Shown: positions 1-7,910 of the stretch, one piece after another
Layout: every line of letters begins with the position of its first letter
Position numbering within the stretch: position 1 is the stretch's first letter
From: Bradyrhizobium jicamae
GTDB taxonomy: Bacteria; Pseudomonadota; Alphaproteobacteria; Rhizobiales; Xanthobacteraceae
DNA length: 64,000 bases
Assembly: GCF_018130695.1 (NCBI RefSeq)
Contig: NZ_JAFCJX010000037.1
Location: forward strand, 26,114-90,113
Direction of reading: 5' to 3'
Program-made: the position numbers and the translations under genes
The notes under the pieces: model-generated
Databases searched by the model: none
Told to the model about the DNA's origin: nothing
What the model saw: only the letters and a program-made list of their open reading frames with translations

Positions 1-426
1 GGTGGACGTACAGTGCAGCGGCGCGGCCTCGCCTGGATTGAATTGCAAGCCTTGCGGCTCGGAGACGCGGACGCTGTCGACGTAGGCAACGACATTGTCG
101 CGGACGACGCCGATCTCGCATTGCTCGCCGATTTCGCCGGCGACCGCGCGAAGCACCGCGTGCCGCCGCGCCGTGCGAAACGCCGCCCCGATCACCGAGG
201 CGGAGAGCGTGACGAGCTGATTGCCGACGACGTATCGCTTGGTGCCGAGCGCTTTCTGCAGCAGCCCGCGCTCGTCGAGATTGCCGATCAGCCTGTGCGC
301 CGTCGGCAGCGGCAGCGAAAGCGCTTTTGCAATTTCTGCCACCGAGACGGCTTTGCGCTGGTCGGCAACATGGCGAACGATCGCGAATGCGCGATCCAGG
401 GGGCCGTCTTTTCCCGCGTTCTTCAT
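1..426 (-). CDS. IclR-family transcriptional regulator, C-terminal part beyond the window edge
   Basis: First 142 residues of an IclR-type DNA-binding repressor or activator. The start is ATG at 426-424 and the frame is still open at base 1, so the effector-binding domain is mostly missing. A winged helix-turn-helix occupies about residues 10-70, with LPLPTAHRLIGNLDERG (38-54) as the recognition region, followed by the beginning of the GAF-like ligand domain (GEQCEIGVVRDNVVAYVDSV). It is divergent from the aminotransferase and amino-acid transporter genes starting at 668, so by the usual IclR arrangement it probably controls them. The ligand cannot be told from the fragment. Confidence 0.85.
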   Translation of the reverse strand, partial: MKNAGKDGPLDRAFAIVRHVADQRKAVSVAEIAKALSLPLPTAHRLIGNLDERGLLQKALGTKRYVVGNQLVTLSASVIGAAFRTARRHAVLRAVAGEIGEQCEIGVVRDNVVAYVDSVRVSEPQGLQFNPGEAAPLHCTST

Positions 427-472
427 CTGTCCCGACTTCCTGAAATGGCAGAGAAATCAAAGCTAAGGCCAA

Positions 473-516
473 TTCATATCAATTTTCGGAATAAAAACTA
501 CCAGAATATGAAAATT
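473..516. promoter_or_regulatory. Candidate operator dyads in the IclR/aminotransferase divergent region
   Basis: The 241-bp divergent spacer 427-667 has an AT-rich core unlike its GC-rich surroundings. It holds two overlapping inverted repeats: TTCATAT (473-479) with ATATGAA (506-512), and AATTTTC (481-487) with GAAAATT (510-516). This is where an IclR regulator would be expected to bind, but no consensus was matched and promoter elements were not assigned. No other gene is seen in the spacer. Confidence 0.3.
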
Positions 517-667
517 ATGCTGGCCGAAATCGCGCGAGCTCATATTCTTGGCATCGTCGGTGAGCGACCAAAAAGCGTGCAAGCGCAGGCCTCACCGTCC
601 CGAAAATTCTCGCTCCGCGGCTTGGCCGAGCGCCCGGGCCTGACGGTGCGCTCAACAGGAGAGGTGC

Positions 668-1828
668 ATGTCTCGTCACTACGACGTGGACGCGGTGAGG
701 AAGGAATTCCCGGCCGTCGAACGGATGGTTTATCTCGACGCGGGGTTTCAGACGCCGCTCGCGCGCCCGGTGAAGGCTGCGATCGAGCAGTTCCTCCGCG
801 AAGGTTTCGAGACCGCCGGGCCGAAGAGCGTCTGGCTCGATCGCGTCGAGCAGACGCGCGCGAAGGTCGCGCGTTTCCTCGGCGTGACCGCGGACGAGAT
901 CGCCTTCACCAAAAACACCTCGGAGAGCATGAACATTGCGGCCAACGCGCTGCCGCTGCGGGACGGCGACAACGTCCTGATGATCCACGGCGATCATCCC
1001 AACAACGCCTACGCCTTCCTGAACCTGCAGAGGCGCGGCGTCGAGGTGCGCTTCATCCCGATGACTGAGGTGGTCAATGCCGAAAGCTTTCGTCCGCTCA
1101 TCGACGAGAGAACGCGGGCGATCTCGATGTCGCACGTGACCTTCCACGCCGGTCACCGCTTCGACATCGCAAGCGTCGGTGCATTGTGCGCCGAGACAAA
1201 GCTCTATTTCGTCGTCGACGTGATGCAGGCGATCGGCGTGGTGCCGATCGACGCCAGGGCTGTCGGTGCGAGCTTCGTCGGCTCCGGAAGCCACAAGGGC
1301 CTGCTGGTGCCGCAAGGGCTCGGGCTGCTCTATTGGGACAAGTCCCTTAACGAGCTCGAGCCGGCCTATCTGGCGGCGGCGAGCCTTGCGGACATTCCCG
1401 GCGATCTCATCGCGCGCCCCGACCGGATGGCGCCGTCGCCGACGGCTGGGCGATTTGAGCTCGGCAATTTCAATTTGCCGGCAGTCCATGCGCTCGGCGC
1501 GGCGCTCGACATGATCGAGCAGATCGGGGTTGAGAACATCCAGAGCCATTGCTTCGATCTCGGCGATCACCTGATCGCACGCCTCGACGAACTGGGCGTC
1601 AGCCTCGTCGGTCCGCGGGACCGGAAGCATCGCGCGCCCCATATCTACGTCATCGGTCTGCCCGCGTCGGACTGGCTCGGCCATTTCGAGGACAACGGCG
1701 TGCGCGTGTCGCCGGAACGGGACGGCATCCGGGTGTCGCTCGGCATGTTCAATACCGCTGACGATATCGATCGTCTGATCGATGTCATCAGCAAGCGAGG
1801 GCAGGGACGCCCTTCGGTCGCAGCTTGA
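668..1828 (+). CDS. Aminotransferase class V (cysteine desulfurase-like fold), PLP-dependent
   Basis: A 386-residue fold-type I PLP enzyme of the class V family (relatives: cysteine desulfurases, isopenicillin-N epimerase, kynureninase-like). The PLP-phosphate and ring contacts are visible as FTKNTSESMN near residue 78 and Asp184 in VVDVMQAIG. The Schiff-base lysine is Lys210 in GSGSHKGLL. The start ATG has a good GGAGAGG ribosome site. No cysteine desulfurase active-site Cys loop is obvious, so a desulfurase role is unlikely. It is followed by an amino-acid ABC transporter on the same strand and faced by an IclR regulator, which suggests it metabolises the imported amino compound. The exact substrate is unknown. 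Confidence 0.8.
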   Translation: MSRHYDVDAVRKEFPAVERMVYLDAGFQTPLARPVKAAIEQFLREGFETAGPKSVWLDRVEQTRAKVARFLGVTADEIAFTKNTSESMNIAANALPLRDGDNVLMIHGDHPNNAYAFLNLQRRGVEVRFIPMTEVVNAESFRPLIDERTRAISMSHVTFHAGHRFDIASVGALCAETKLYFVVDVMQAIGVVPIDARAVGASFVGSGSHKGLLVPQGLGLLYWDKSLNELEPAYLAAASLADIPGDLIARPDRMAPSPTAGRFELGNFNLPAVHALGAALDMIEQIGVENIQSHCFDLGDHLIARLDELGVSLVGPRDRKHRAPHIYVIGLPASDWLGHFEDNGVRVSPERDGIRVSLGMFNTADDIDRLIDVISKRGQGRPSVAA

Positions 1829-1858
1829 AGTCAGCATAAGGATGGGAAGGTCAGCACC

Positions 1859-2751
1859 ATGAAGAAGCTTGTTCTGGTACTTGGAATGCTCCCGGGGCTC
1901 ATGGCGATCGGCGCAGGTCCGTCCGCGGCCGCCGACAGCCCCACGCTGAGCAAGATCAAATCCAGCGGCACGATCACGATCGGCCACCGCGAGGCTTCGA
2001 TTCCGTTCTCCTATCTCGGACCTGATCAGAAGCCGGTCGGTTTCTCGCTCGATCTCTGCGCCGCCATCGTCGATCGCATCAAGGCGGACCTCGAGCTGCC
2101 GAACCTGAAGGTCAACTACACGCCGGTGAACTCGTCGAACCGGATTCCGCTGATCCAGAGCGGGACGGTCGACATCGAATGCGGCGGCACCGCCAACGAC
2201 AAGAAGCGGCAGGAGCAGGTTTCGTTTTCGGTGGCGACGTTCGTCAGCCAGCCGCGCTGGCTGGTGAAGGCGGATAGCTTGAAGTCGGCCTCCGATCTCA
2301 AGGGCAAGACCGTCGTGGTGACCCAGGGCTCCAACGCCGTCGGTTTCGCACAGGCCGTCAACGCCAAGGAGCAGCTCGGCATGAATATCGTGCAGGCCAA
2401 GGATCACGCCGAGTCGTTCCTGATGCTCAACACCGGGCGCGCGTCGGCCTTCATGGAAGATGATATTCTGCTGGCGGACTCAAGGCGGCGGCGCCGAACC
2501 CGAAGGCGCTGACGTTCCTGCCTGAAGGCTATTCGAAGATCTTCTATGGGCTGATGTTCACGAAGGGTGACACCGGCTTCAAGGCTCTCGTCGACGACGT
2601 GCTTTCGAAGCAGATGGCGTCAGGGCAATTCGAAAAGACCTATGCGAAGTGGTTCAACAGTCCGATTCCGCCGAAGGGCGAGAACCTGGCGTTCCCGCTG
2701 TCGGACACGCTGAAGGATCGGATCGCGCATCCCAGCGATGCCGTCGACTGA
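1859..2751 (+). pseudogene. Amino-acid ABC transporter substrate-binding protein, frameshifted
   Basis: Periplasmic solute-binding protein of the GltI/glutamate-aspartate type (SBP_bac_3), with an N-terminal signal peptide ending near SAAAD. The first frame (from ATG 1859, ribosome site GGAAGG) reads well through GFSLDLCAAIVDRI and FMEDDILLA, then loses homology and stops at 2512. Family-like sequence continues in the next frame from about 2476 (GLKAAAPNPKALTF, then FYGLMFTKGDTGFKALV) to the stop at 2751. Restoring one base in the CTGGCGGACTC stretch at 2471-2481 gives a continuous protein of about 297 residues, normal for the family. Either a recent inactivating 1-base deletion or a sequencing error. 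The neighbouring permease and ATPase genes are intact. Confidence 0.8.
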
Positions 2752-2798
2752 TTGGCTGAGCTCGTCCTCGTTCGCACCTGCAACCCTGAGGGCTCGCG

Positions 2799-3593
2799 AT
2801 GTTCGGAGTGCTGTTTGAGCAGGCGGCAGACGGCCAGCGCTACATCGACTGGCTGCTGTCAGGCCTCGGCTGGACGCTGGCCTTGGCGTTCTTCGGCTGG
2901 TGGATCGCCTTCGGCATCGGCGTCGTGGTCGGCATCGGGCGCACGGTGCACAATCGCGTCTTCTCGATTGCGGCCCGGCTCTATGTCGAGATCTTCCGGA
3001 ACATCCCCGTGCTGGTGCAGATGTTCCTCTGGTACTTCGTCCTCCCGGAGGTGGTACCGAACGCGCTCGGCAATGCGATCAAGCAGATGCCGCCGCCCTG
3101 GGCCTCGTTTGTCCCGGCGCTGCTGTGTCTCGGCCTCTACACCGCGTCCCGGATCGCGGAGCAGGTGAGGGCGGGTATCGAAGCCTTGCCGAAGGGACAG
3201 ATCGAGGCCGCGAGCGCGCTCGGGCTCGGGAGCTACGCGACCTATCGCTACGTGATCGTCCCGCAGGCGCTGCGCCTGATCGTGCCGAGCCTGACCAGCG
3301 AGGTCATGGGCATCTACAAGAACACGTCCGTCGCACTCACCATCGGCCTGATGGAGCTGACGGCGCAGGCGCGCCAGATCAGCGAAGCGACGTTCCAGAC
3401 GTTCACCGCATTCGGCGCCGCGACGATCATCTATCTCTGTCTGGCGCTGGTGGCGTATCAGGCGATGACGCTGATCGACCGGGCCGTCCGCATTCCCGGA
3501 ACCACGCCGGCCAAACTGACCGTCGAGCAGGATCTGGCGGCAGATGGGCCGCACGTCGAGAATTTGCCCGGCGCAATGGAGGTCGTGAAATGA
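2799..3593 (+). CDS. Amino-acid ABC transporter permease (GltJ-type)
   Basis: A 264-residue inner-membrane permease of the His/Glu/Gln/Arg family. The hydrophobic N-terminus (WTLALAFFGWWIAFGIGVVVG) starts a fold of five or so membrane spans. The cytoplasmic EAA loop that docks the ATPase is seen as GQIEAASALGLGSYATYRYVIVP. The stop overlaps the start of the second permease in an ATGA, so the two are translationally coupled and probably form a heterodimeric channel. It lies 47 bases after the frameshifted binding protein gene; if that lesion is real the channel lacks its own receptor. Confidence 0.9.
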   Translation: MFGVLFEQAADGQRYIDWLLSGLGWTLALAFFGWWIAFGIGVVVGIGRTVHNRVFSIAARLYVEIFRNIPVLVQMFLWYFVLPEVVPNALGNAIKQMPPPWASFVPALLCLGLYTASRIAEQVRAGIEALPKGQIEAASALGLGSYATYRYVIVPQALRLIVPSLTSEVMGIYKNTSVALTIGLMELTAQARQISEATFQTFTAFGAATIIYLCLALVAYQAMTLIDRAVRIPGTTPAKLTVEQDLAADGPHVENLPGAMEVVK

Positions 3594-4285
3594 ACTCGCT
3601 CGATTTCTCGATCGTTGCACAAGCCTGGCCCTATCTGTGGTCGGGGCTGCTGTTCTCGCTGTCGCTGACGGCGGCGGCCTTCGCCATCGGCATGGTGCTC
3701 GGGACGTGTCTCGCCTTGGTGCAGCATTTCGAGATCCGCGGGCTCGCGCAGATCGTGCGCGGCTATGTGGCGCTGATCCGCTCGATCCCGCTGATCCTGG
3801 TGCTGTTCTGGTTCTTCTTCCTGGTGCCGATCGTCCTTGGCCATCTGAGCGGCAGCGGCCGGCCGGTCCCGATCGGCGCCACCGCCACAGCCTTCATCAC
3901 CTTCGAATTGTTCGAGGCCGCGTACTATTCCGAGATCATCCGCGTTGGGCTCCGCGCCGTGAACAAGGGCCAGTTCGAGGCCAGCCAGGCGCTCGCGCTC
4001 TCCACCTATGATACCTACCGCCATATCGTCCTGCCGCAGGTGTTTCGCGTGGCGAGCCCGATCATCCTGAGCCAGACCATCATCCTGTTCCAGGACACCT
4101 CGCTCGTCTACGTGCTGTCGCTGACGGACTTGCTGGGGGCTGCGTCGAAGCTCGCACAGCTCAATGGCCGGCTGGTCGAGATGTATCTGTTCGTCGCGGT
4201 GGTCTATCTGGCGCTCAGCTCTGCCGCCTCACAATGCGTCGCAATCCTGCGCAAGCGATATGCGGTCGCGGCCGCGCACCGGTGA
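3590..4285 (+). CDS. Amino-acid ABC transporter permease (GltK-type)
   Basis: A 231-residue second permease of the same importer. The start chosen is the ATG at 3590 that overlaps the previous stop (ATGA). The same frame stays open far upstream, but that part is antiparallel to no known fold and overlaps the first permease. Membrane spans are evident in LLFSLSLTAAAFAIGMVLG, ILVLFWFFFLVPIVLG and YLFVAVVYLALSSAA. The EAA loop is GQFEASQALALSTYDTYRHI. With the GltJ-type partner it forms the transmembrane dimer for a polar amino acid such as glutamate, aspartate or a related compound. Confidence 0.9.
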   Translation: MNSLDFSIVAQAWPYLWSGLLFSLSLTAAAFAIGMVLGTCLALVQHFEIRGLAQIVRGYVALIRSIPLILVLFWFFFLVPIVLGHLSGSGRPVPIGATATAFITFELFEAAYYSEIIRVGLRAVNKGQFEASQALALSTYDTYRHIVLPQVFRVASPIILSQTIILFQDTSLVYVLSLTDLLGAASKLAQLNGRLVEMYLFVAVVYLALSSAASQCVAILRKRYAVAAAHR

Positions 4286-4311
4286 TCTCGAACCGCTTTT
4301 GGGAGACGGGC

Positions 4312-5076
4312 ATGCCTCATCAGACGATCAGCAATTCCGGACAGCCTGCCGCCATCGTCGTCGAGAACGTCGTAAAGCGGTACGGTGCCTTTGCCGCGTT
4401 GAATGACATCAATCTCGAGGTCGGGAAGGGTGAGAAGATCGTCCTGTGCGGCCCGTCCGGCTCGGGGAAGTCGACGCTGATCCGCTGCATCAATCACATC
4501 GAGAGACACGACGGCGGCAGGATCGTTGTCGATGGCGTCGAATTGACCGGCCGCATCGCCGACATCAACAGCGTCCGCTGTGAAGTCGGGATGGTGTTTC
4601 AGAGCTTCAATCTGTTTCCGCATTTGACCGTCGCCGAAAATTGCATGCTGGCCCCGATGAAGGTTCGCGGAATCTCGCGCTCCGAGGCGCGCGATCGTGC
4701 GCTCAGTCTGCTGCGAAAGGTCCGGATTCAGGACCAGGCGGACAAGTACCCGGCACAACTGTCGGGCGGTCAGCAGCAGCGTGTCGCGATTGCGCGAGCG
4801 CTGTGCATGCAGCCGAAGATCATGCTGTTCGACGAGCCGACCTCCGCGCTCGACCCTGAGATGGTCAAGGAGGTGCTCGAGACCATGGTCGGGCTGGCGA
4901 GGGACGGGATGACGATGGTTTGCGTCACCCACGAAATGGGCTTTGCACGCGAGGTCGCCGATCGGGTCGTCTTCATGGATCGCGGCAGTATCGTGGAGGA
5001 GGCCGCTCCGGAAACGTTTTTCCAGGCTCCGCGGACGGAACGGGCCAGAAGCTTCCTGAACCAGATCATCCATTAA
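4312..5076 (+). CDS. Amino-acid ABC transporter ATP-binding protein (GltL/GlnQ-type)
   Basis: A 254-residue ATPase that energises the importer. Walker A is GPSGSGKST, the signature is LSGGQQQR, Walker B is IMLFDEPTS, and the switch histidine is in CVTHEMGFA. The start at ATG 4312 is preferred over in-frame codons upstream because GGGAGACGGG lies just before it and the family begins about 20 residues before VVENVVKRYGAF. It is the last gene of the aminotransferase/transporter group. All catalytic motifs are intact, unlike the binding-protein gene of the same operon. Confidence 0.93.
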   Translation: MPHQTISNSGQPAAIVVENVVKRYGAFAALNDINLEVGKGEKIVLCGPSGSGKSTLIRCINHIERHDGGRIVVDGVELTGRIADINSVRCEVGMVFQSFNLFPHLTVAENCMLAPMKVRGISRSEARDRALSLLRKVRIQDQADKYPAQLSGGQQQRVAIARALCMQPKIMLFDEPTSALDPEMVKEVLETMVGLARDGMTMVCVTHEMGFAREVADRVVFMDRGSIVEEAAPETFFQAPRTERARSFLNQIIH

Positions 5077-5089
5077 CCAGGCTGGCCGG

Positions 5090-5118
5090 TTGACGCCCGG
5101 GCGCTTTGCCGCCATATA
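5090..5118 (+). promoter_or_regulatory. Sigma-70-type promoter for the threonine leader
   Basis: TTGACG (5090-5095), a 17-base spacer and CATATA (5113-5118) match the -35/-10 pattern closely. Transcription would begin about seven bases downstream, at or next to the A of the leader-peptide ATG (5125). That would make the leader ORF essentially leaderless, as has been reported for the trp leader of Sinorhizobium. Prediction from sequence only. Confidence 0.55.
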
Positions 5119-5124
5119 CGCGCC

Positions 5125-5199
5125 ATGAGCAAGCTTTTCTTCGCTTCGACCACCACCGCGACCGCTTACGGCGGATCGCCTGCTGGTTGCGCGCGCTAG
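5125..5199 (+). CDS. Threonine-rich leader peptide (attenuator ORF)
   Basis: A 24-codon reading frame beginning MSKLFFASTTTATAYGG and ending in TAG at 5197. Threonine takes positions 9, 10, 11 and 13, all encoded by ACC, a clear cluster in so short an ORF. It is followed 22 bases later by a strong terminator hairpin and then by a threonyl-tRNA synthetase-like gene. This is the classical layout of ribosome-mediated transcription attenuation: when charged Thr-tRNA is scarce the ribosome would stall on the ACC codons and favour read-through. There is no room for a Shine-Dalgarno site after the predicted transcription start, so leaderless translation is likely. Coding status is inferred from codon content and context. 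Confidence 0.6.
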   Translation: MSKLFFASTTTATAYGGSPAGCAR

Positions 5200-5220
5200 A
5201 GAGAAGCGTCCTTCACCCAG

Positions 5221-5253
5221 AAAAGGCCCCGCCGGCGACGGACGGGGCCTTTT
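5221..5253 (+). terminator. Attenuator hairpin between the Thr leader and the thrS remnant
   Basis: Perfect 11-bp stem, AAAAGGCCCCG (5221-5231) with CGGGGCCTTTT (5243-5253), loop of 11 bases, the 3' arm ending in a short U-run. It stands 22 bases after the leader stop and 52 before the synthetase start. A competing pairing is possible between CGGCGG (5169-5174) in the leader and CCGCCG (5229-5234) in the 5' arm, but no folding calculation was done. Confidence 0.75.
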
Positions 5254-5304
5254 CTGTGCCTGATGCTTAACCGTCCGCGCTGAATCCCGCAAAGGAACAC
5301 AGCC

Positions 5305-5607
5305 ATGGACGATCTCGATCACAGACATCTCGGTGTGCAGTTCAAACTCTGGCACCTGCAGGACGACGCGCCGGGCATGGTGTTCTGGCATCCGCGCGGC
5401 TACGCCGTGTACCGGGTGCTGGAGGACTATGTCCGTGGCAAGATGCGCCGCGCCGGCTATGAAGAGGTGCGGACGCCGCAGCTGCGCGACGGCCGGGTGA
5501 GCTTGCGCGAACGCGACGGCGCGCAGGCTGATCTGCCGCTGGCCGCGGCGGTATCCCGCTTGTGCGCGAGGGCACGGCCGGGAGGCGCTGTGACTGAAGC
5601 CGGATAG
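5305..5607 (+). pseudogene. Threonyl-tRNA synthetase remnant with an internal deletion
   Basis: A 100-codon frame that joins two distant parts of a short-type threonyl-tRNA synthetase. Residues 1-61 match the start of the catalytic core (DHRHLGVQFKLWHL, then APGMVFWHPRGY and VRTPQL). Residues from about 64 (VSLRERDGAQADLPL) resemble the extreme C-terminus of the anticodon-binding domain. About 300 central residues, including motifs 2 and 3 and the zinc ligands, are missing. The junction lies near 5485-5493 and keeps the frame. The product cannot aminoacylate tRNA. The upstream attenuator looks intact. An active thrS must exist elsewhere. The assignment rests on recalled family sequence; the C-terminal match is the less certain half. 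Confidence 0.75.
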
Positions 5608-5624
5608 ATCGTGGTCGCGCGCGA

Positions 5625-5650
5625 CCTGTTGTCCGTTGTTCATCGACAGG
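5625..5650. promoter_or_regulatory. Possible operator upstream of the redox operon
   Basis: Inverted repeat CCTGT (5625-5629) and ACAGG (5646-5650) separated by 16 bases, in the 163-bp gap before the redox gene start at 5771. It does not match the FNR/FixK consensus (TTGAT-N4-ATCAA), which I looked for and did not find. Short arms, so weak support. Confidence 0.2.
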
Positions 5651-5770
5651 GTTCGATCCCGATGCCTGATCTGTGGCGCAGGTCACATATGCAAGCGCAG
5701 ACCAAAACGCCGGCATGATGCGTTGCGACAAAGACCTGACTTCGGAAAGCCAGAGACAGGTGAATGTGTC

Positions 5771-7216
5771 GTGAACGAGGATCTCAAGACCCCGATCCAG
5801 GAGCTGCCGGCCGTTGAAGCGCCGCCGCTTTCGCCGGCGGACGATCATTTCGTCTGCCAGTGCATGAGCGTCACGCGCGACGACCTAATCGAGGCCGTGC
5901 GATGCGGCGCTGCGACCGTGAAAGCCCTGTCGGCGCAAACCGGCGCCGGGACCGCCTGCGGCGGCTGCCTGCCGAAGCTCGCCGAACTGACCGCGGAGAC
6001 GCTCTGGGCGAAGGCGACATGTCTCGAGATCATCGCGTGCAACGAAGATGTGCGCTCGTTCCGCTTTCAGATTCCGGAGAGCTCTGCGAGCACGGGCTTC
6101 GAGGCCGGGCAACGTATTGTCGTGCAGGCCCTCGTGCGCGGCGTTGCCGTGCAGCGGCCGTATACGCTGACGTCGGCGTCGACCCGCAGGGATCATTACG
6201 AGATCACGGTTCAGCGCGAGCCGGGCGGCGTCATGTCGAACTGGCTGTTCGACCACCTCCAGGTCGGTGACGAGATCTCCCTGCTGCCGCCGGGCGGCTC
6301 CTGCTCGTTTGTCTCCTACGAACGGCGACCGCTGGTCTGCCTCGTCGGCGGCATCGGGCTGACGCCGGCGCTCGGCATCGCGCGTTCCTTTGCGGCCATC
6401 GGCAGCAAGCGGCGGCTTCACATCGAGCATTCGGTCTCATCGCTCGATCGCGCGATCTGCGACGACGAGCTTGCGACACTGGCCGCGAGCAGCGGGTCCA
6501 CGACCTTTCGCCTGCGCGTGACGGGCGAGGAGGGGCGCATCGCGCGCGCTGACGTGATCGCGCTCTCCGGCAAATTCGCCGACGCCGACTGGCTGATCTG
6601 CGGTTCGGCGAACTTCCAGCATGGCGTCCGCGCGCTGCTGGAGGAGAGCGGAATCCTGGCGCATCGCATTCACATCGAGTCCTTCGTTGCGGGCAGCACG
6701 CCGCAGCAAGACGATCGCGAGATGGCCCCGGTGCCGTCCCCGCGCCGGCGGGCCATCGTCGGCGGCTTGACGCTGGCGGCCATCGCGGCGTTCACGGCGC
6801 AGGCTGTCTTCGTGGCGCAGTGGCCGCTGCTGCATCGTCTGCAGACGTCGATCGTCTACAGCGCCGTGACCGGATTCGTCCTGATACTGCTTGTGCTGCT
6901 GCAGTGGCGGTTGAGCTACGCACGCGCGCGCGGCGATCGCCAGGACACGTCGCGTGCCTACGGCCTGCATATTGCAATCGGCCCGATTGTGCTCGGCGCG
7001 ATCTGGCTGCACAGCACTCATTTCGGCTATGCGCTCAGCATGGCTGTGTCCGCCAGCTTCCTTCTGAGCCTGGCGTCGGGCGCGATCTTAAGCCTGCGCC
7101 CGCGATCCGAGACGTGGAAGTGGCCGCGACGGATCATCGTCGGCTGCCACATCCTGCTGTCATGCGCCGGCTCGGGCTTGGCGCTCGTGCACGGCTTCAC
7201 GGCGCTGTGGTTCTGA
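5771..7216 (+). CDS. Fusion of BFD-like [2Fe-2S], FAD/NAD(P) reductase and heme-b-like membrane domains
   Basis: A 481-residue multidomain reductase. Residues 27-70 form a bacterioferritin-associated-ferredoxin-like [2Fe-2S] domain with ligands C29-x-C31 and C63-x2-C66. Residues about 85-310 are a ferredoxin-NADP reductase module: RPYTLTSAS binds FAD, GGIGLTPALGIA binds NAD(P), and ICGSANF is the usual C-terminal contact. The usual plant-type ferredoxin tail is absent. Residues about 325-481 carry four membrane spans with several histidines (GLHIAIGPI, WLHSTHFG, CHILLSC, LVHGF) suitable as heme b ligands. The start is taken as GTG 5771 after an ACAGG site; an ATG at 5636 in the same frame would add 45 unlike residues. 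It probably passes electrons from NAD(P)H to the cytochromes encoded next. Confidence 0.75.
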   Translation: MNEDLKTPIQELPAVEAPPLSPADDHFVCQCMSVTRDDLIEAVRCGAATVKALSAQTGAGTACGGCLPKLAELTAETLWAKATCLEIIACNEDVRSFRFQIPESSASTGFEAGQRIVVQALVRGVAVQRPYTLTSASTRRDHYEITVQREPGGVMSNWLFDHLQVGDEISLLPPGGSCSFVSYERRPLVCLVGGIGLTPALGIARSFAAIGSKRRLHIEHSVSSLDRAICDDELATLAASSGSTTFRLRVTGEEGRIARADVIALSGKFADADWLICGSANFQHGVRALLEESGILAHRIHIESFVAGSTPQQDDREMAPVPSPRRRAIVGGLTLAAIAAFTAQAVFVAQWPLLHRLQTSIVYSAVTGFVLILLVLLQWRLSYARARGDRQDTSRAYGLHIAIGPIVLGAIWLHSTHFGYALSMAVSASFLLSLASGAILSLRPRSETWKWPRRIIVGCHILLSCAGSGLALVHGFTALWF

Positions 7217-7217
7217 C

Positions 7218-7910
7218 ATGCAAAACGTTCCTCACGCGACCCGCGAGCGTTCGATCAAGCGCGCCGGCTATGTGTTCGGTATTCTGCTGGTTCTGGCGGG
7301 GCTGGCGCTGGTGCTCATTCCTCAATCCAGCCGCTTCGCAGCAAAGGGGCCGGCCAATACCGGCCATGACAAGCTCGCCTGCACCGATTGTCACAAGGAG
7401 GCGCCGGGCACCTTGCGTCAGCAATTGCAGGCCAAGGCGTACTATCTGCTCGGCCTGCGGGAGACGAACCCGACCTTCGGGCACGAGCGCGTCAGCAATG
7501 ATGCCTGCACGGATTGCCACGCGCGCGGGCAGGATGCGCATCCCACCCATCGCTTTCTCGAACCGCGGTTCAAGGAGGCCCGGGACCAGCTCGGCGCCGA
7601 GTCCTGCGCGTCCTGCCATCGCGAGCACAAGGGCGTGCGCGTGACCATGGCGCCGACGTCCTGCGCGACCTGCCACCAGGATCTCGCGCTGAAGAACGAT
7701 CCGCTCGATGTCTCGCATCGGGAACTGATCGCGAAGGCGCAATGGACGACCTGCCTCGGCTGCCATGACTATCACGGCAACCACAAGCGCCAGACGCAAC
7801 AGAAGCTCGAAGATGCCTACGCGGCGAAAGCGATCACGGACTACCTCGCCGGCGGGCCGTCGCCCTACGGCAACGATCTCAAATTTCCCACGCAATGGGG
7901 AGCAAGGTGA
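7218..7910 (+). CDS. Membrane-anchored pentaheme c-type cytochrome
   Basis: A 230-residue protein with one N-terminal membrane anchor (YVFGILLVLAGLALVLI, residues 18-34) and a periplasmic domain with five CxxCH heme c motifs: CTDCH (55-59), CTDCH (97-101), CASCH (130-134), CATCH (149-153) and CLGCH (179-183). Spare histidines (GHDK, GHER, SHREL, YHGNH) can serve as second axial ligands, as in cytochrome c3 and NapC/NrfH-like proteins. It starts one base after the reductase stop and overlaps the next start, so the three genes are one operon. It most likely relays electrons from the membrane to a periplasmic acceptor. The acceptor is unknown. Confidence 0.85.
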   Translation: MQNVPHATRERSIKRAGYVFGILLVLAGLALVLIPQSSRFAAKGPANTGHDKLACTDCHKEAPGTLRQQLQAKAYYLLGLRETNPTFGHERVSNDACTDCHARGQDAHPTHRFLEPRFKEARDQLGAESCASCHREHKGVRVTMAPTSCATCHQDLALKNDPLDVSHRELIAKAQWTTCLGCHDYHGNHKRQTQQKLEDAYAAKAITDYLAGGPSPYGNDLKFPTQWGAR

